In this document: positions 1-7,860 of the stretch, piece after piece
How the letters are laid out: each line of letters starts with the position of its first letter
How positions within the stretch are numbered: position 1 is the first letter of the stretch
NCBI GenBank assembly: GCA_937922595.1
Contig: CALAIY010000006.1
Coordinates: forward strand, 1-48,351
Source of the DNA: an uncultured Verrucomicrobiales bacterium
GTDB lineage: Bacteria > Verrucomicrobiota > Verrucomicrobiia > Verrucomicrobiales > DEV007
Direction: 5' to 3'
DNA: 48,351 nucleotides
Position numbers and translations under genes: made by a program
The notes under the pieces: model-generated
The model's database searches: none
Told to the model about the DNA's origin: nothing
Seen by the model: the letters and a program-made list of their open reading frames with translations, nothing else

Positions 1-197
1 CCTGGGTGGTCTGTGGTGGTGCGGGGGGGGGCGTTTTCGAATTCGGGGATGTTGGTGGTGTGGTAGGTGGGCTTGTCTTGGGTGTCGCCGAGGAGATCGC
101 TGATGCTGTCGCGTATGGCGTCTTTGTCTTCGCCCGAGAGGACGTCGTCGATGGGGAATGGGGCGACCGGTTTTTCGCTCTCCGAGGGTGACTGCAT
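1..197 (-). CDS. Partial hypothetical protein (N-terminal 65 residues)
   Basis: Read on the minus strand from an ATG at 197, the frame stays open to the window edge, so the C-terminus lies outside. The protein begins MQSPSESEKPVAPFPIDDVL and is rich in Asp, Pro, Ser and Thr, which suggests a disordered or linker-rich N-terminus. Codons mostly end in C, as in the helicase just upstream (stop at 236), and the 38-bp gap suggests one transcription unit. I do not recognise the family. The plus-strand frame over the same bases gives a Gly/Val-rich peptide and looks like a shadow. Confidence 0.5.
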   Translation of the reverse strand, partial: MQSPSESEKPVAPFPIDDVLSGEDKDAIRDSISDLLGDTQDKPTYHTTNIPEFENAPPRTTTDHP

Positions 198-235
198 AGT
201 GGTGATCTTGGCGTGAGATGGGTGGGGAGGCAAGG

Positions 236-2398
236 CTATGAGGTGGCCAATTTGAGTCTTTGGGCGAGGGTGGTGGTGCGGTGGCCTGAGGTGGCTGTGG
301 TGATGGCGGTGGTGAGGGCTCGATGGCTGCCGACGAGGATGACGAGGCGTTTTCCTCGGGTGACGGCGGTGTAGAGGAGATTGCGCTGGAGCATGACGTG
401 GTGGGCGGTGGTGAGGGGGATGACGACGCAGGGGAATTCGCTGCCTTGGCTTTTGTGGATGGTGATGGCGTAGGCGAGGGAGAGTTCGTCGAGGGCGGCG
501 GTGCCGTAGCTGGCGGTGCGGTCGTTGTCGAAGAGGGCGTGGAGTAGGGGCGGGTCTTGGGTGAGGTGGGTGATGGTGCCGATGTCGCCGTTGGAGAGGC
601 CGAGGTCGTCGTTGTTGCGGAGCTGGATGATGCGATCGCCGGGGCGGAAATTGCGGGTGGCGGGAGTGGTGTGGGATTGGGGGTTGAGGGTTTGCTGGAG
701 GCGGTCGTTTAGGGTGGAGGTGCCGAGGGGGCCGCGGTGCATGGGGGTGAGGACTTGGATGTCGCGGATGGGATCGAGGTCGAATTTCTTGGGGATGCGC
801 TGTGAGACGAGGTGGAGGATGGTTTTGGCGGCTTCGTCTGGGGCTTCGCGTTCGATGAAAAAGAAGTCGGCTTGGGGTGGGGTGTTGAGTTCGGGGAGGT
901 CTCCGGAATTGATGGCGTGGGCGGCTTGGACGATGTGGCTGGCGGCGGCTTGGCGGAAGATTTCGGTGAGGCGGGATACGGGGATGACGCCGGAATCGAT
1001 GATGTCGCGGAGGATGGCTCCGGCTCCGACGGAGGGGAGTTGATCGACGTCGCCGACGAGGAGGAGGTGGGCGTTTTTCGGGAGTGCCTGGAGGAAGGCT
1101 GCCATGAGGGTGATGTCTACCATGGAGGCTTCGTCGATGACGAAGAGGTCTCCTTTGTCGATGGGGGTGTCGCGGTTTCGGGTGAAGCCTCGGCCGGGCT
1201 GGTATTCGAGGAGCTTGTGGATGGTGGTGGCGTCTATTCCGGAGGATTCGGAGAGGCGGCGGGCGGCGCGGCCGGTGGGGGCGGCGAGGACGGGGGCGAC
1301 TTTGGCTTCTTTTAAGATGGTGAGGATGGTATTGACGATGGTGGTCTTTCCGACGCCGGGGCCGCCGGTGATGATGAGGATGCGGCGCTCGAGGGCGGCT
1401 AGGACACAGGCGCGCTGGCTGGGGGCGAGGGTGGTGCCGGTGGTTTTCTCGGCGCGGGTGAGTGCGGCTTGGGGCTGGATTTTTGGGTAGCCGTGGCCGC
1501 GTTTTGCGAGGGTGGCGAGGTGTGCGGCGACGTGGTGCTCGGCCCAGAAGAGGCGGGGGAGAAAGTAGAGTTGTTTGCTGCCGATTTCTTCGCGGCGAAG
1601 TGCTTCTTGGAGGACGAGGGCGGCGAGGGTATTGGCGGTGGCGAAGGATTTGGCGTCGGTGCTGGTGAGGTCTGCGATTTTGGCAGTGATTTGTGGCTCG
1701 GTGAGGGCGCAGTGGCCTTGGGATGCTGCGTGCTCGAGGGCGTGGAGGGCGGCGGCTCCGAGGCGGCGTGGGTCGTCGTCGGCGACGCCGATTTTGGCGG
1801 CGATGGAGTCGGCCGTTTTGAAGCCGATTCCGGCGATGTCATCGGCTAGGGCGAAGGGGTTTTCCTTGAGGAGCTTTTCTGCGCCTTCGCCGTATTCGGC
1901 GTAGATTTTCGCTGCTCGGGCTGGTGGAATGCCATGCCCGTGAAGGAAGATCATTGTTTTACGGGTGGTCTTTTGGGCGTCCCAGGAGGCTTTGATTTCT
2001 TTGCGTTTTTTCGATCCGATGCCGGGGATGTCTTCGAGTTTTTTCGAATTGTGATCGATGATGGCGAGCGTTTCTTCGCCAAATTTAGCGACGATTTTTT
2101 TCGCGTAGCTTGGGCCGATGCCATCGATGGTGCCGCTGGCGAGAAATTGCTCGATTCCAGCGGTGGCGGTGGGGGCTTTGGTGGAGATGCTAGTTGCTTT
2201 GAACTGCTTGCCTCGATTTGGGTCTTCGTGCCAATTCCCTTGGGCGCTGAAGGTCTCTCCGGGGGTGGGAGTGGGGAAGCTTCCGGTGATGGTGGTGGGT
2301 GTGGTGCGACCGGGGATGGCGACTTTGATTACTGCAAAACCGGTTTCTTCGTTGGTGAACGTTACGCGTTCGATGGTGCCTTCTAGGGTTTCGCTCAC
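236..2398 (-). CDS. recD2: RecD2-type ATP-dependent DNA helicase
   Basis: A superfamily 1B 5'-3' DNA helicase of the RecD2/TraA group, acting in the cytoplasm in DNA repair or recombination. The 720 residues match the family's usual length. In order it shows an N-terminal OB-like domain (MSETLEGTIERVTF), helix-hairpin-helix stretches near residues 92-130 (GIGPSYAKKI, IPGIGSKKR), Walker A GGPGVGKTT near 345, Walker B VIDEAS near 420, GDVDQLPSVG shortly after, and the C-terminal UvrD-like motifs AITIHKSQGSEF and YTAVTRGKRL. The start is a GTG at 2398, chosen because the family N-terminus begins here. Without RecB/RecC partners nearby, a stand-alone RecD2 is more likely than RecD of RecBCD. Coding is strongly C-rich in third positions. 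Confidence 0.93.
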   Translation of the reverse strand: MSETLEGTIERVTFTNEETGFAVIKVAIPGRTTPTTITGSFPTPTPGETFSAQGNWHEDPNRGKQFKATSISTKAPTATAGIEQFLASGTIDGIGPSYAKKIVAKFGEETLAIIDHNSKKLEDIPGIGSKKRKEIKASWDAQKTTRKTMIFLHGHGIPPARAAKIYAEYGEGAEKLLKENPFALADDIAGIGFKTADSIAAKIGVADDDPRRLGAAALHALEHAASQGHCALTEPQITAKIADLTSTDAKSFATANTLAALVLQEALRREEIGSKQLYFLPRLFWAEHHVAAHLATLAKRGHGYPKIQPQAALTRAEKTTGTTLAPSQRACVLAALERRILIITGGPGVGKTTIVNTILTILKEAKVAPVLAAPTGRAARRLSESSGIDATTIHKLLEYQPGRGFTRNRDTPIDKGDLFVIDEASMVDITLMAAFLQALPKNAHLLLVGDVDQLPSVGAGAILRDIIDSGVIPVSRLTEIFRQAAASHIVQAAHAINSGDLPELNTPPQADFFFIEREAPDEAAKTILHLVSQRIPKKFDLDPIRDIQVLTPMHRGPLGTSTLNDRLQQTLNPQSHTTPATRNFRPGDRIIQLRNNDDLGLSNGDIGTITHLTQDPPLLHALFDNDRTASYGTAALDELSLAYAITIHKSQGSEFPCVVIPLTTAHHVMLQRNLLYTAVTRGKRLVILVGSHRALTTAITTATSGHRTTTLAQRLKLATS

Positions 2399-2528
2399 GG
2401 ATTATGATCGGGAGGCGAGCCGATTTGGGAAGTGGGAATCGAGTGGGGCGCTTTTGTGTGAGCTGATTGCTTTGTCCTAGAAATTGCCGATGTGATTTGC
2501 GGTATCGGTGCTTTGTTTTTGTGGAGCG

Positions 2529-2550
2529 ATTAGAGGGGCTGGGCTCTAAT
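2529..2550 (-). other. Inverted repeat at the end of the export-protein gene
   Basis: ATTAGAG and CTCTAAT form a perfect 7-bp stem around an 8-nt G-rich loop, overlapping the stop codon of the export-protein gene that ends at 2546. On the minus strand it is not followed by a T-run, so it is at best a weak or factor-assisted transcription end. Nothing else is visible between 2399 and 2545. Confidence 0.3.
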
Positions 2551-3643
2551 TGGTCTGGGGCACATTTACTGACGTTCCGGTGCGGTTGTTGTTGTTGTTA
2601 TTATTGCTGCCGTTGCGGTCGCCGTAGAGTTCTTCGGCTCCACGGACTGCGCCGGTGGAGGCTGCTGAGCGGAATGCGAGCATGACGTATTCTTCGACGC
2701 GAGTCCAAGGGGACTTGGGAACCCAGATGATATCGTTTGGAGCGATGAGGAAATTAGCTGCTTTTCCTTTGGTGATATCTTTGAAGTCGATCACTGCGAC
2801 TTTGGGTGTCTGCAAGGATCCGCGGATGATGGCGACTTTGCCTGAGGCGGCGACTCGGCTTGGTCCACCGGCAGAGGCTAATGCGCTGACGAGTGTGAGT
2901 TTGCTTGAGTAAGGGACTGGACCTGGTCGATTGACGCTGCCTAGGACGTTTACTTTTTCGAGGCCTGAGGCGGGGACGAATAGGTAGTCGCCAGAGGTGA
3001 TGTAGATATTTTGAGACATGTCTCCGCGCTCGACGAGGGCTTCAATATCGACGGGGATGGTGCTGTTTCCCCGGACTACCATGGCGCGGCCGAGGTCTGC
3101 TGAGGGGGCTATGCCGCCTGCGCTTGCGATGGCATCGAGTAGGGTGACTGCTCCGCGAGATGGGAAGCTTCCTGGTGTGCCTACTTGCCCGAGAATGGTG
3201 AAGCGCTGGCTTCCTGTGGCGGCGAGATCGGCGATTACGACTGGTGTGCGGTATTCATTGGTGGCGGTGAGTGCGGCGGAGATTTTCTGCTCGACTTGCC
3301 CGACTGATAGGCCGGCGACTTTTACTCCACCCGCGATGTCGTAGTAAACCATCCCATCCGGGAGAACGACACAGGAGGCGCGGCTTTCAGGGCGGCCAAG
3401 GATTGCGATATTCAGCCGATCTCCTGGACCGACGCGATCTGAGTTTGCTTTCGGTTTTGATATGGAGACCGCGCGGGTATTTAGCTTCACTGGGCGGAGC
3501 TGCGCTTTTATCTGAGAGCCCTCAGCGACAGCATCGAATTTTTCGGCACCACTGTAGTTGGGGGTTGTGCAGCTTGTTATAAAAAGTGCAGCGGAAAATG
3601 CGCCTACTAGAGGGGCGATTGAAAAGGGGATGGCCAGTTTCAT
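2546..3643 (-). CDS. Polysaccharide export lipoprotein, SLBB domains (Wza-like)
   Basis: A predicted outer-membrane polysaccharide export (OPX) protein that would form the exit channel for the EPS made by the plus-strand locus. The N-terminus is a lipoprotein signal with lipobox ITSC, Cys25. A Poly_export domain follows (RVGPGDRLNIAILGRPE, about 70-150), then two SLBB repeats (RFTILGQVGTPGSFPS and KVNVLGSVNRPGPVPY). The C-terminal tail is unusual: seven consecutive Asn encoded by an AAC/AAT triplet run (about 2585-2607) before a Thr/Val/Asn-rich end. It lies 19 bp after a second OPX gene on the same strand. The bases just before its start are a run of C on the coding strand with no Shine-Dalgarno, so translation may be coupled or SD-independent. 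Confidence 0.88.
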   Translation of the reverse strand: MKLAIPFSIAPLVGAFSAALFITSCTTPNYSGAEKFDAVAEGSQIKAQLRPVKLNTRAVSISKPKANSDRVGPGDRLNIAILGRPESRASCVVLPDGMVYYDIAGGVKVAGLSVGQVEQKISAALTATNEYRTPVVIADLAATGSQRFTILGQVGTPGSFPSRGAVTLLDAIASAGGIAPSADLGRAMVVRGNSTIPVDIEALVERGDMSQNIYITSGDYLFVPASGLEKVNVLGSVNRPGPVPYSSKLTLVSALASAGGPSRVAASGKVAIIRGSLQTPKVAVIDFKDITKGKAANFLIAPNDIIWVPKSPWTRVEEYVMLAFRSAASTGAVRGAEELYGDRNGSNNNNNNNRTGTSVNVPQTN

Positions 3644-3662
3644 TGGAAGGGGGGGGAATTGA

Positions 3663-4616
3663 TTAGAGTCCGACGGACGTGCCTACATCGAGGCCGCGCG
3701 AGATTGAGGCGGTGATAAACGCGCGGAGTGCGACGTCTAGGAGGTCGGTGGCGAGTGCCCAGGGCTTGGTGTGCACGTAGACGATGTCTCCAGCTTGGAG
3801 GAGCACATCGTTGGTCTTTGCGGCGATGATATCGCCAGTTTTTACTTCGATGAGTTCTGGCTTGGTGAGGCTTCCTCTTACGATGAGGACTTTATTTTTC
3901 CAGGCGCTTCGGCTGTAGCCGCCGGCTGCTGCGATTGCTCCGATTACTGTTTGCTGCTGGCCGAGTGGTATGACGCCGCCGGATTCTCCCCTGCCGACTG
4001 CTCCGAAGACGTAGCATTCTTTTCCGATGACCGAGGCGATGTAGATGTAGTCGCCATCGCGAAGTCGGATGTTTTGGGAAAGGTCGCCGCCGGCGTAGAG
4101 TTGTTTCATATCGACCGGGACTTTCTTTCCTCCACGGCTGAGAAATGAGCGCTCAAAATCCACTGCGGCATCCTGAATTCCCCCACTGCGTGCGATTGCG
4201 TCGATCAGCGTTACTTCGGAATCGAGGGGGAATGTCCCGTTGCCTCCGACCATTCCAAGGATTGTATATTTTTTACTCCCGAGGGCTACTGGGTTCATGA
4301 TTAGCCGAGGGCTTCTTACGGAGACTGCCAGTGCGTCTTCGAGGCGCTTTCTAGCCTGAGCGATGGTGAGTCCGGCGACTCGGACGCGGCGGGCTTCGAG
4401 AAAGCTCACTGCGCCATCGGCTCCCACGCTTACTGCTTCTTGGCGCGATTCTGGGAGGCCGTGGAGCTGGAGAGAGAAACTGTCTCCGGAGCCTATAACG
4501 TAGGTTCCCTGGGCGGTGGCATCATTGGCTCCAAAGATAGCGAGGGAGATAAGGATGATTGCTGCAGCGGGGGCGCGCAAAAATGATAGAGGATGGGGGG
4601 AATGATTGCTTCTCAT
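3663..4616 (-). CDS. Polysaccharide export protein, SLBB domains (second OPX)
   Basis: A paralogue of its downstream neighbour: a Poly_export domain (YVIGSGDSFSLQLHGLPESR, about 38-57, and following) and two SLBB-type repeats (KKYTILGMVGGNGTFPL and ECYVFGAVGRGESGGVIPL). It has a cleavable Sec signal ending near ATAQ but no lipobox cysteine, so it is probably periplasmic or integrated rather than lipid-anchored. At 317 residues it is somewhat shorter than Wza. The first gene of the minus-strand pair, it faces away from the EPS operon and shares the 4617-5385 control region with it. The two proteins could be subunits of one exporter or serve two polymers. Confidence 0.85.
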   Translation of the reverse strand: MRSNHSPHPLSFLRAPAAAIILISLAIFGANDATAQGTYVIGSGDSFSLQLHGLPESRQEAVSVGADGAVSFLEARRVRVAGLTIAQARKRLEDALAVSVRSPRLIMNPVALGSKKYTILGMVGGNGTFPLDSEVTLIDAIARSGGIQDAAVDFERSFLSRGGKKVPVDMKQLYAGGDLSQNIRLRDGDYIYIASVIGKECYVFGAVGRGESGGVIPLGQQQTVIGAIAAAGGYSRSAWKNKVLIVRGSLTKPELIEVKTGDIIAAKTNDVLLQAGDIVYVHTKPWALATDLLDVALRAFITASISRGLDVGTSVGL

Positions 4617-5385
4617 AAGTGAGAGTGCTGAATTGTTAGGGGCAGAACGAATAAAAATGAGAGTATAAACTCAGAAATGGGAGAAAATCCATAATTCATT
4701 TCTTGAGTCAGTGGCAATCAGGCTCACTCTAAATGCCATTCAGGTGATGCGTTTCTATATTCTTTAGGTTTTCTGAAGTGAAAAGCATGACCTTTTGATC
4801 ATTGTGTCTTTATTTGATTTTTGCTTAAATTGTTCATAATGAATATGGTAGAGAGTCTTTTAAAGTTGCATTGTCTCTTAGGTATAATATTCAGCATGTT
4901 AATATGATAAGGGTATCAGATATAAATCGGAGAGTCCTAAATTTTTTGGCATCCGTTTGTTTTTTTCGAATTTGAGTCGCAAATTGCGGCGAGAGGTGGG
5001 AGTTTTGGCGGATGTTTTTGAGATGTGGGTGTGTCTTGTAGTGTTGATTAGGGCGGGGTGCCTGGAATGTGTCGATAAACTTTACAGTCATTTGGTTGAC
5101 GTTTTTACCGAGTGTGTTTAAAATGATGCCCGTGTGTGTTGCGATGGGTGAATATTTTCGAGTTTGGCACCGTTAATGTTTATCTCGTTTGTAAATAGAT
5201 CTTACGGCTTACGCTTTTAATTAAGAGTGGTCATGCTCACAAGTGAGATAATATTCATAGTTGATAAAATTTTCGAAATACTCTTGACTTTTTCGATAGA
5301 AGCCATAAAATAAGACTCAATTAAGAGAAGATTCTCAAAACGGTTAACCTGTATATCTCCATTTTTCCTGTCGAAATCCCCCACT
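4617..5385. promoter_or_regulatory. AT-rich divergent control region
   Basis: About 770 bp between the divergent export genes and the EPS operon, clearly richer in A/T than the rest of the window. I see no convincing gene: the minus-strand frames at 4891-5091 and 5217-5663 have no recognisable motifs. It holds a strong rightward sigma70-like promoter (5096-5124) and a weak sigma54-like TGGCAC element at 5165. Near 4663, on the leftward side, the palindrome GAGTTTATACTC contains a TATACT -10-like hexamer but has no good -35. A transcript from 5131 would have a leader of about 255 nt before the first gene, room for post-transcriptional control. Confidence 0.55.
5096..5124 (+). promoter_or_regulatory. 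Sigma70-type promoter for the EPS operon
   Basis: TTGACG (5096-5101), a 17-bp spacer, then TAAAAT (5119-5124): five of six matches in each hexamer at ideal spacing. Transcription would start near 5131, roughly 255 nt before the first sugar transferase. It is the best promoter match seen upstream of the long plus-strand gene series. Confidence 0.55.
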
Positions 5386-6423
5386 ATGAGTAATGAGATC
5401 GAGAGATTGGCGCAATTCCGCGTCAAAAGCCCATCAAGACTTGTGCAAATAGCTGTGTCGCTTGGTCGTCGGTGTCGGCATTGGTTACAAAGTGTGTCGG
5501 ACTGCGCTGTATCGCCGCAATTTGTGGGTGTGACGGTGTCATGCCCTGGGGCGAATGGAGACCTCCCTACATCTCTTTCTAAGTTGGGTGATAGTGTTGG
5601 GGGGAATTCTGAGCAAGCTTCTGGACTCTCTGGGCGTGAGACGGCGATGCCGGATCGGCTCAAGGAAAGCGGCTTTGCCGTGCTCGACGATTTTCCGATT
5701 GGAAAGCGCGTGGCGGATATCGTGCTGATTGTTTTGGCTACACCTTTATGGCTGCCGGTGATGGGAGCGATCGCTTGTTGGATTCTGCTTGTTTCGGATG
5801 GTCCGGTGTTTTTTCGGCAAAAGCGGGTCGGCTATGGAGAGCGCCGTTTTCCCATATTGAAATTTAGGAGCATGGAGGCCGGTGCTGATACGGAGGTTCA
5901 CGAAAAGCATGTGCTTGAGCTTATGCGGGAAGGAAAGCCGATGACGAAGCTGGATCTCCAGGGGGATTCTAGGCTCATTCCTGGGGGCTTCATTATGAGG
6001 GCGCTCGGGCTCGATGAGCTGCCTCAGCTCTTTAATGTTCTTGCTGGCGAAATGAGCCTGATTGGGCCTCGTCCATGCACGCCTGGCGAGCTTTCGCAAT
6101 ATAGTGGGCCTCAGCGAGAGCGCTTTCTCGCACGGCCTGGGCTCACGGGATACTGGCAGGTAAACGGTAAAAACCGCACGACCTTCGCTGAAATGGTGGC
6201 TCTCGATATCGATTACCGGCGTCATCGCTCGGCGATCCTCGATTTAGCAATTCTCATCCAGACGGGGCCGGCGCTCTTTATGCAGCTGGCGGAAGCAAAG
6301 GCGGGTCTCACGGCTCGGGCGGTGGACAATTCCGAGAGTTCTTCGGAGTCGTGCGGCTCAAAAGCGCGTGACGGTAGTAAATATCAGGTCGAGCAGGCCA
6401 TCATTGAGGTCGGGAATAACTAA
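5386..6423 (+). CDS. Initiating sugar transferase (bacterial sugar transferase family)
   Basis: A polyprenol-phosphate sugar-1-phosphate transferase that would place the first sugar on undecaprenyl phosphate at the inner membrane. Visible are the single hydrophobic segment (ADIVLIVLATPLWLPVMGA), PVFFRQKRVGYGERRF, KFRSM, DELPQLFNVLAGEMSLIGPRP and GLTGYWQVNGKNRTTF, all hallmarks of the WcaJ/PglC C-terminal domain. The domain starts near residue 90; the first 87 residues have no family match, so translation may really begin at the ATG at 5647 (MPDRLKESG). No clear Shine-Dalgarno decides between them. A second, larger transferase of the same family lies at 13607. Confidence 0.87.
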   Translation: MSNEIERLAQFRVKSPSRLVQIAVSLGRRCRHWLQSVSDCAVSPQFVGVTVSCPGANGDLPTSLSKLGDSVGGNSEQASGLSGRETAMPDRLKESGFAVLDDFPIGKRVADIVLIVLATPLWLPVMGAIACWILLVSDGPVFFRQKRVGYGERRFPILKFRSMEAGADTEVHEKHVLELMREGKPMTKLDLQGDSRLIPGGFIMRALGLDELPQLFNVLAGEMSLIGPRPCTPGELSQYSGPQRERFLARPGLTGYWQVNGKNRTTFAEMVALDIDYRRHRSAILDLAILIQTGPALFMQLAEAKAGLTARAVDNSESSSESCGSKARDGSKYQVEQAIIEVGNN

Positions 6424-6427
6424 AATT

Positions 6428-7534
6428 GTGGCCAGCTTTTCTAGAAACGACTGCGGTGATTCTCGCAGCCAGCTCACCGTCGCCGTGCTTGGTTGCGGTT
6501 ACTGGGGGCCTAATCTTGCTCGAAACTTTTTTCGAATCCCTTGGTGTGATCTTAAGGCGGTGTGTGATCCGGATTCTGATCGGCTCGCCGATATGGGGGC
6601 GCGTTTTCCAGGAGTCCAGTGTGTGCCGGAGTCGTCCAAGGTTCTTTCTGATCCTGAGATTGATGCGGTCGTAATCGCCACTCCCGTTCAGTATCACTAT
6701 GCATTGGCGAAGTCCGCGCTTGTTTCTGGGAAGCATGTATTGATCGAGAAGCCGATGGCTTCATCTGCTACCGAGTGTGAAGAATTGATTCAGATTGCGG
6801 CCGAGAAGGGGCTTACGCTAATGGTCGGCCATACGTTCCTTTATTCGGAGGCGGTCAGTGTGATTAATGAGAAAATCATCTCTGGGGATATTGGTGATGT
6901 GTTGTATATCAACGCGCAACGCCTCAATCTTGGGCTTTTCCAGAAAGATATCAACGTCGCTTGGGATCTCGCCCCTCACGACCTTTCCATCATTCTGCAC
7001 CTTCTTCGGGATACTCCGGAAACGATTAACTGCCAGGGCAACGCCCACATTTCTGCGGACGTCGAGGACGTCACGAATATGTCTCTCACATTCCCGGGAA
7101 ACCGCTTTGCCACTGTTCAGAGCAGCTGGATCGAGCCGCGCAAAGTTCGCCAGATGACGATTGTCGGGACGAAGGGGATGATCGTTTACGACGATGTTCA
7201 GCAGCGCGAAAAAATCCGAATTTTCGACACCCGTGTGGATAAGCCGCCCCACTACGAGAGCTACGCGGATTTCCATTACTCCTACCACTATGGAGATAGC
7301 TATTGTCCACGTTTGGATCAGCGCGAGCCACTCCAGACGCAATGCGAGCATTTTCTGGACTGCATCCAAAAAGGAGCGCGACCGCTTACTAGTGGTGAGG
7401 ATGGGCTCCAGATTGTGGAGATTCTCGAGAAAAGCTCAGAATCGCTCCGCGCAAACGGGGTTCCCATCGCCGTTGTAGCTCCCAATACATCTGTTGCGGA
7501 GCGCGGTTCTCAATCTCCATCATGCGTTGCTTGA
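6428..7534 (+). CDS. Gfo/Idh/MocA-family sugar oxidoreductase
   Basis: An NAD(P)-dependent dehydrogenase, probably acting on a nucleotide sugar. The Rossmann motif VLGCGYWGPN sits near the N-terminus, followed by VIATPVQYHYALAKSAL, the EKP motif in HVLIEKPMA and the HTFLYSEAV segment typical of WlbA/WbpB-like UDP-sugar 3-dehydrogenases. I prefer the GTG at 6428, just after the previous stop, because the upstream ATG at 6368 would overlap the transferase by 56 bp and adds no conserved sequence. In WbpB-WbpD-WbpE pathways the next steps are an acetyltransferase and a DegT aminotransferase. Here DegT follows after a disturbed 326-bp gap and no acetyltransferase is adjacent. Confidence 0.87.
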   Translation: MASFSRNDCGDSRSQLTVAVLGCGYWGPNLARNFFRIPWCDLKAVCDPDSDRLADMGARFPGVQCVPESSKVLSDPEIDAVVIATPVQYHYALAKSALVSGKHVLIEKPMASSATECEELIQIAAEKGLTLMVGHTFLYSEAVSVINEKIISGDIGDVLYINAQRLNLGLFQKDINVAWDLAPHDLSIILHLLRDTPETINCQGNAHISADVEDVTNMSLTFPGNRFATVQSSWIEPRKVRQMTIVGTKGMIVYDDVQQREKIRIFDTRVDKPPHYESYADFHYSYHYGDSYCPRLDQREPLQTQCEHFLDCIQKGARPLTSGEDGLQIVEILEKSSESLRANGVPIAVVAPNTSVAERGSQSPSCVA

Positions 7535-7557
7535 CCTTTACGGGCGAGCTGGAGATA

Positions 7558-7662
7558 ATGGTCGCAAAGTCCAATAGTAAGAATTTCAGTAATTTTAAGA
7601 ATTTAAGTATCGCAAGTCTCAGACTTGCATTAGATTTGAAAGCTAAAAGTTTGGAAGAGTGA
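7558..7662 (+). CDS. Possible small ORF, 34 residues
   Basis: ATG to TGA with GGAG three bases before the ATG, which is closer than usual. It encodes an Asn/Lys/Ser/Leu-rich peptide (MVAKSNSKNFSNF and on). A perfect 7-bp hairpin GCAAGTC-TCA-GACTTGC (7612-7628) lies inside it, with no T-run. It may be a chance frame in the disturbed spacer between the dehydrogenase and the DegT gene. Confidence 0.15.
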   Translation: MVAKSNSKNFSNFKNLSIASLRLALDLKAKSLEE

Positions 7663-7695
7663 ATCACGCTATGAAATTGACCGGAGTTTTCGTAA

Positions 7696-7860
7696 CTCAC
7701 CAATAATCAGCGCGATACACCTTCTGATATCCGCAATCGCGGGGTATTTATTGATGCCCGTGAATTCCAATTCCCACGTTCGCCACCAGGTGAGCACCCA
7801 TTTGACTGGTTTTACCTCGGTAACGAGGTAATCGACCAGGGGCGGCAGCGTGGAAAAAAA
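7696..7860 (+). pseudogene. Gene remnant: coding-like frame without a start
   Basis: After a TAA at 7693, 55 codons run open and in frame into the DegT gene but contain no ATG, GTG or TTG. The translation (RNRGVFIDAREFQFPRSP, then HPFDWFYLGNEVIDQ) is balanced, aromatic-rich and protein-like, unlike random spacer. It looks like the interior of a gene that lost both its start and its stop and now abuts the aminotransferase. The DNA also carries a two-part inverted repeat at 7806-7839 (CTGGT/ACCAG outside, TACCTCG/CGAGGTA inside). I do not recognise the family. The alternative is an N-terminal extension using a rare start codon. Confidence 0.35.

Noticed and set aside
4891..5091. Minus-strand frame of 66 codons in the control region
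   Set aside because: No family motifs, low-complexity AT-rich composition, and it overlaps the rightward promoter region.
5217..5663. Minus-strand frame of 148 codons
   Set aside because: Opposes the sugar transferase 5' end; no recognisable domain and codon usage unlike neighbours.
6368..6427. ATG at 6368 as the start of the Gfo/Idh/MocA gene
   Set aside because: It would overlap the transferase gene by 56 bp and adds no family sequence; GTG at 6428 fits better.
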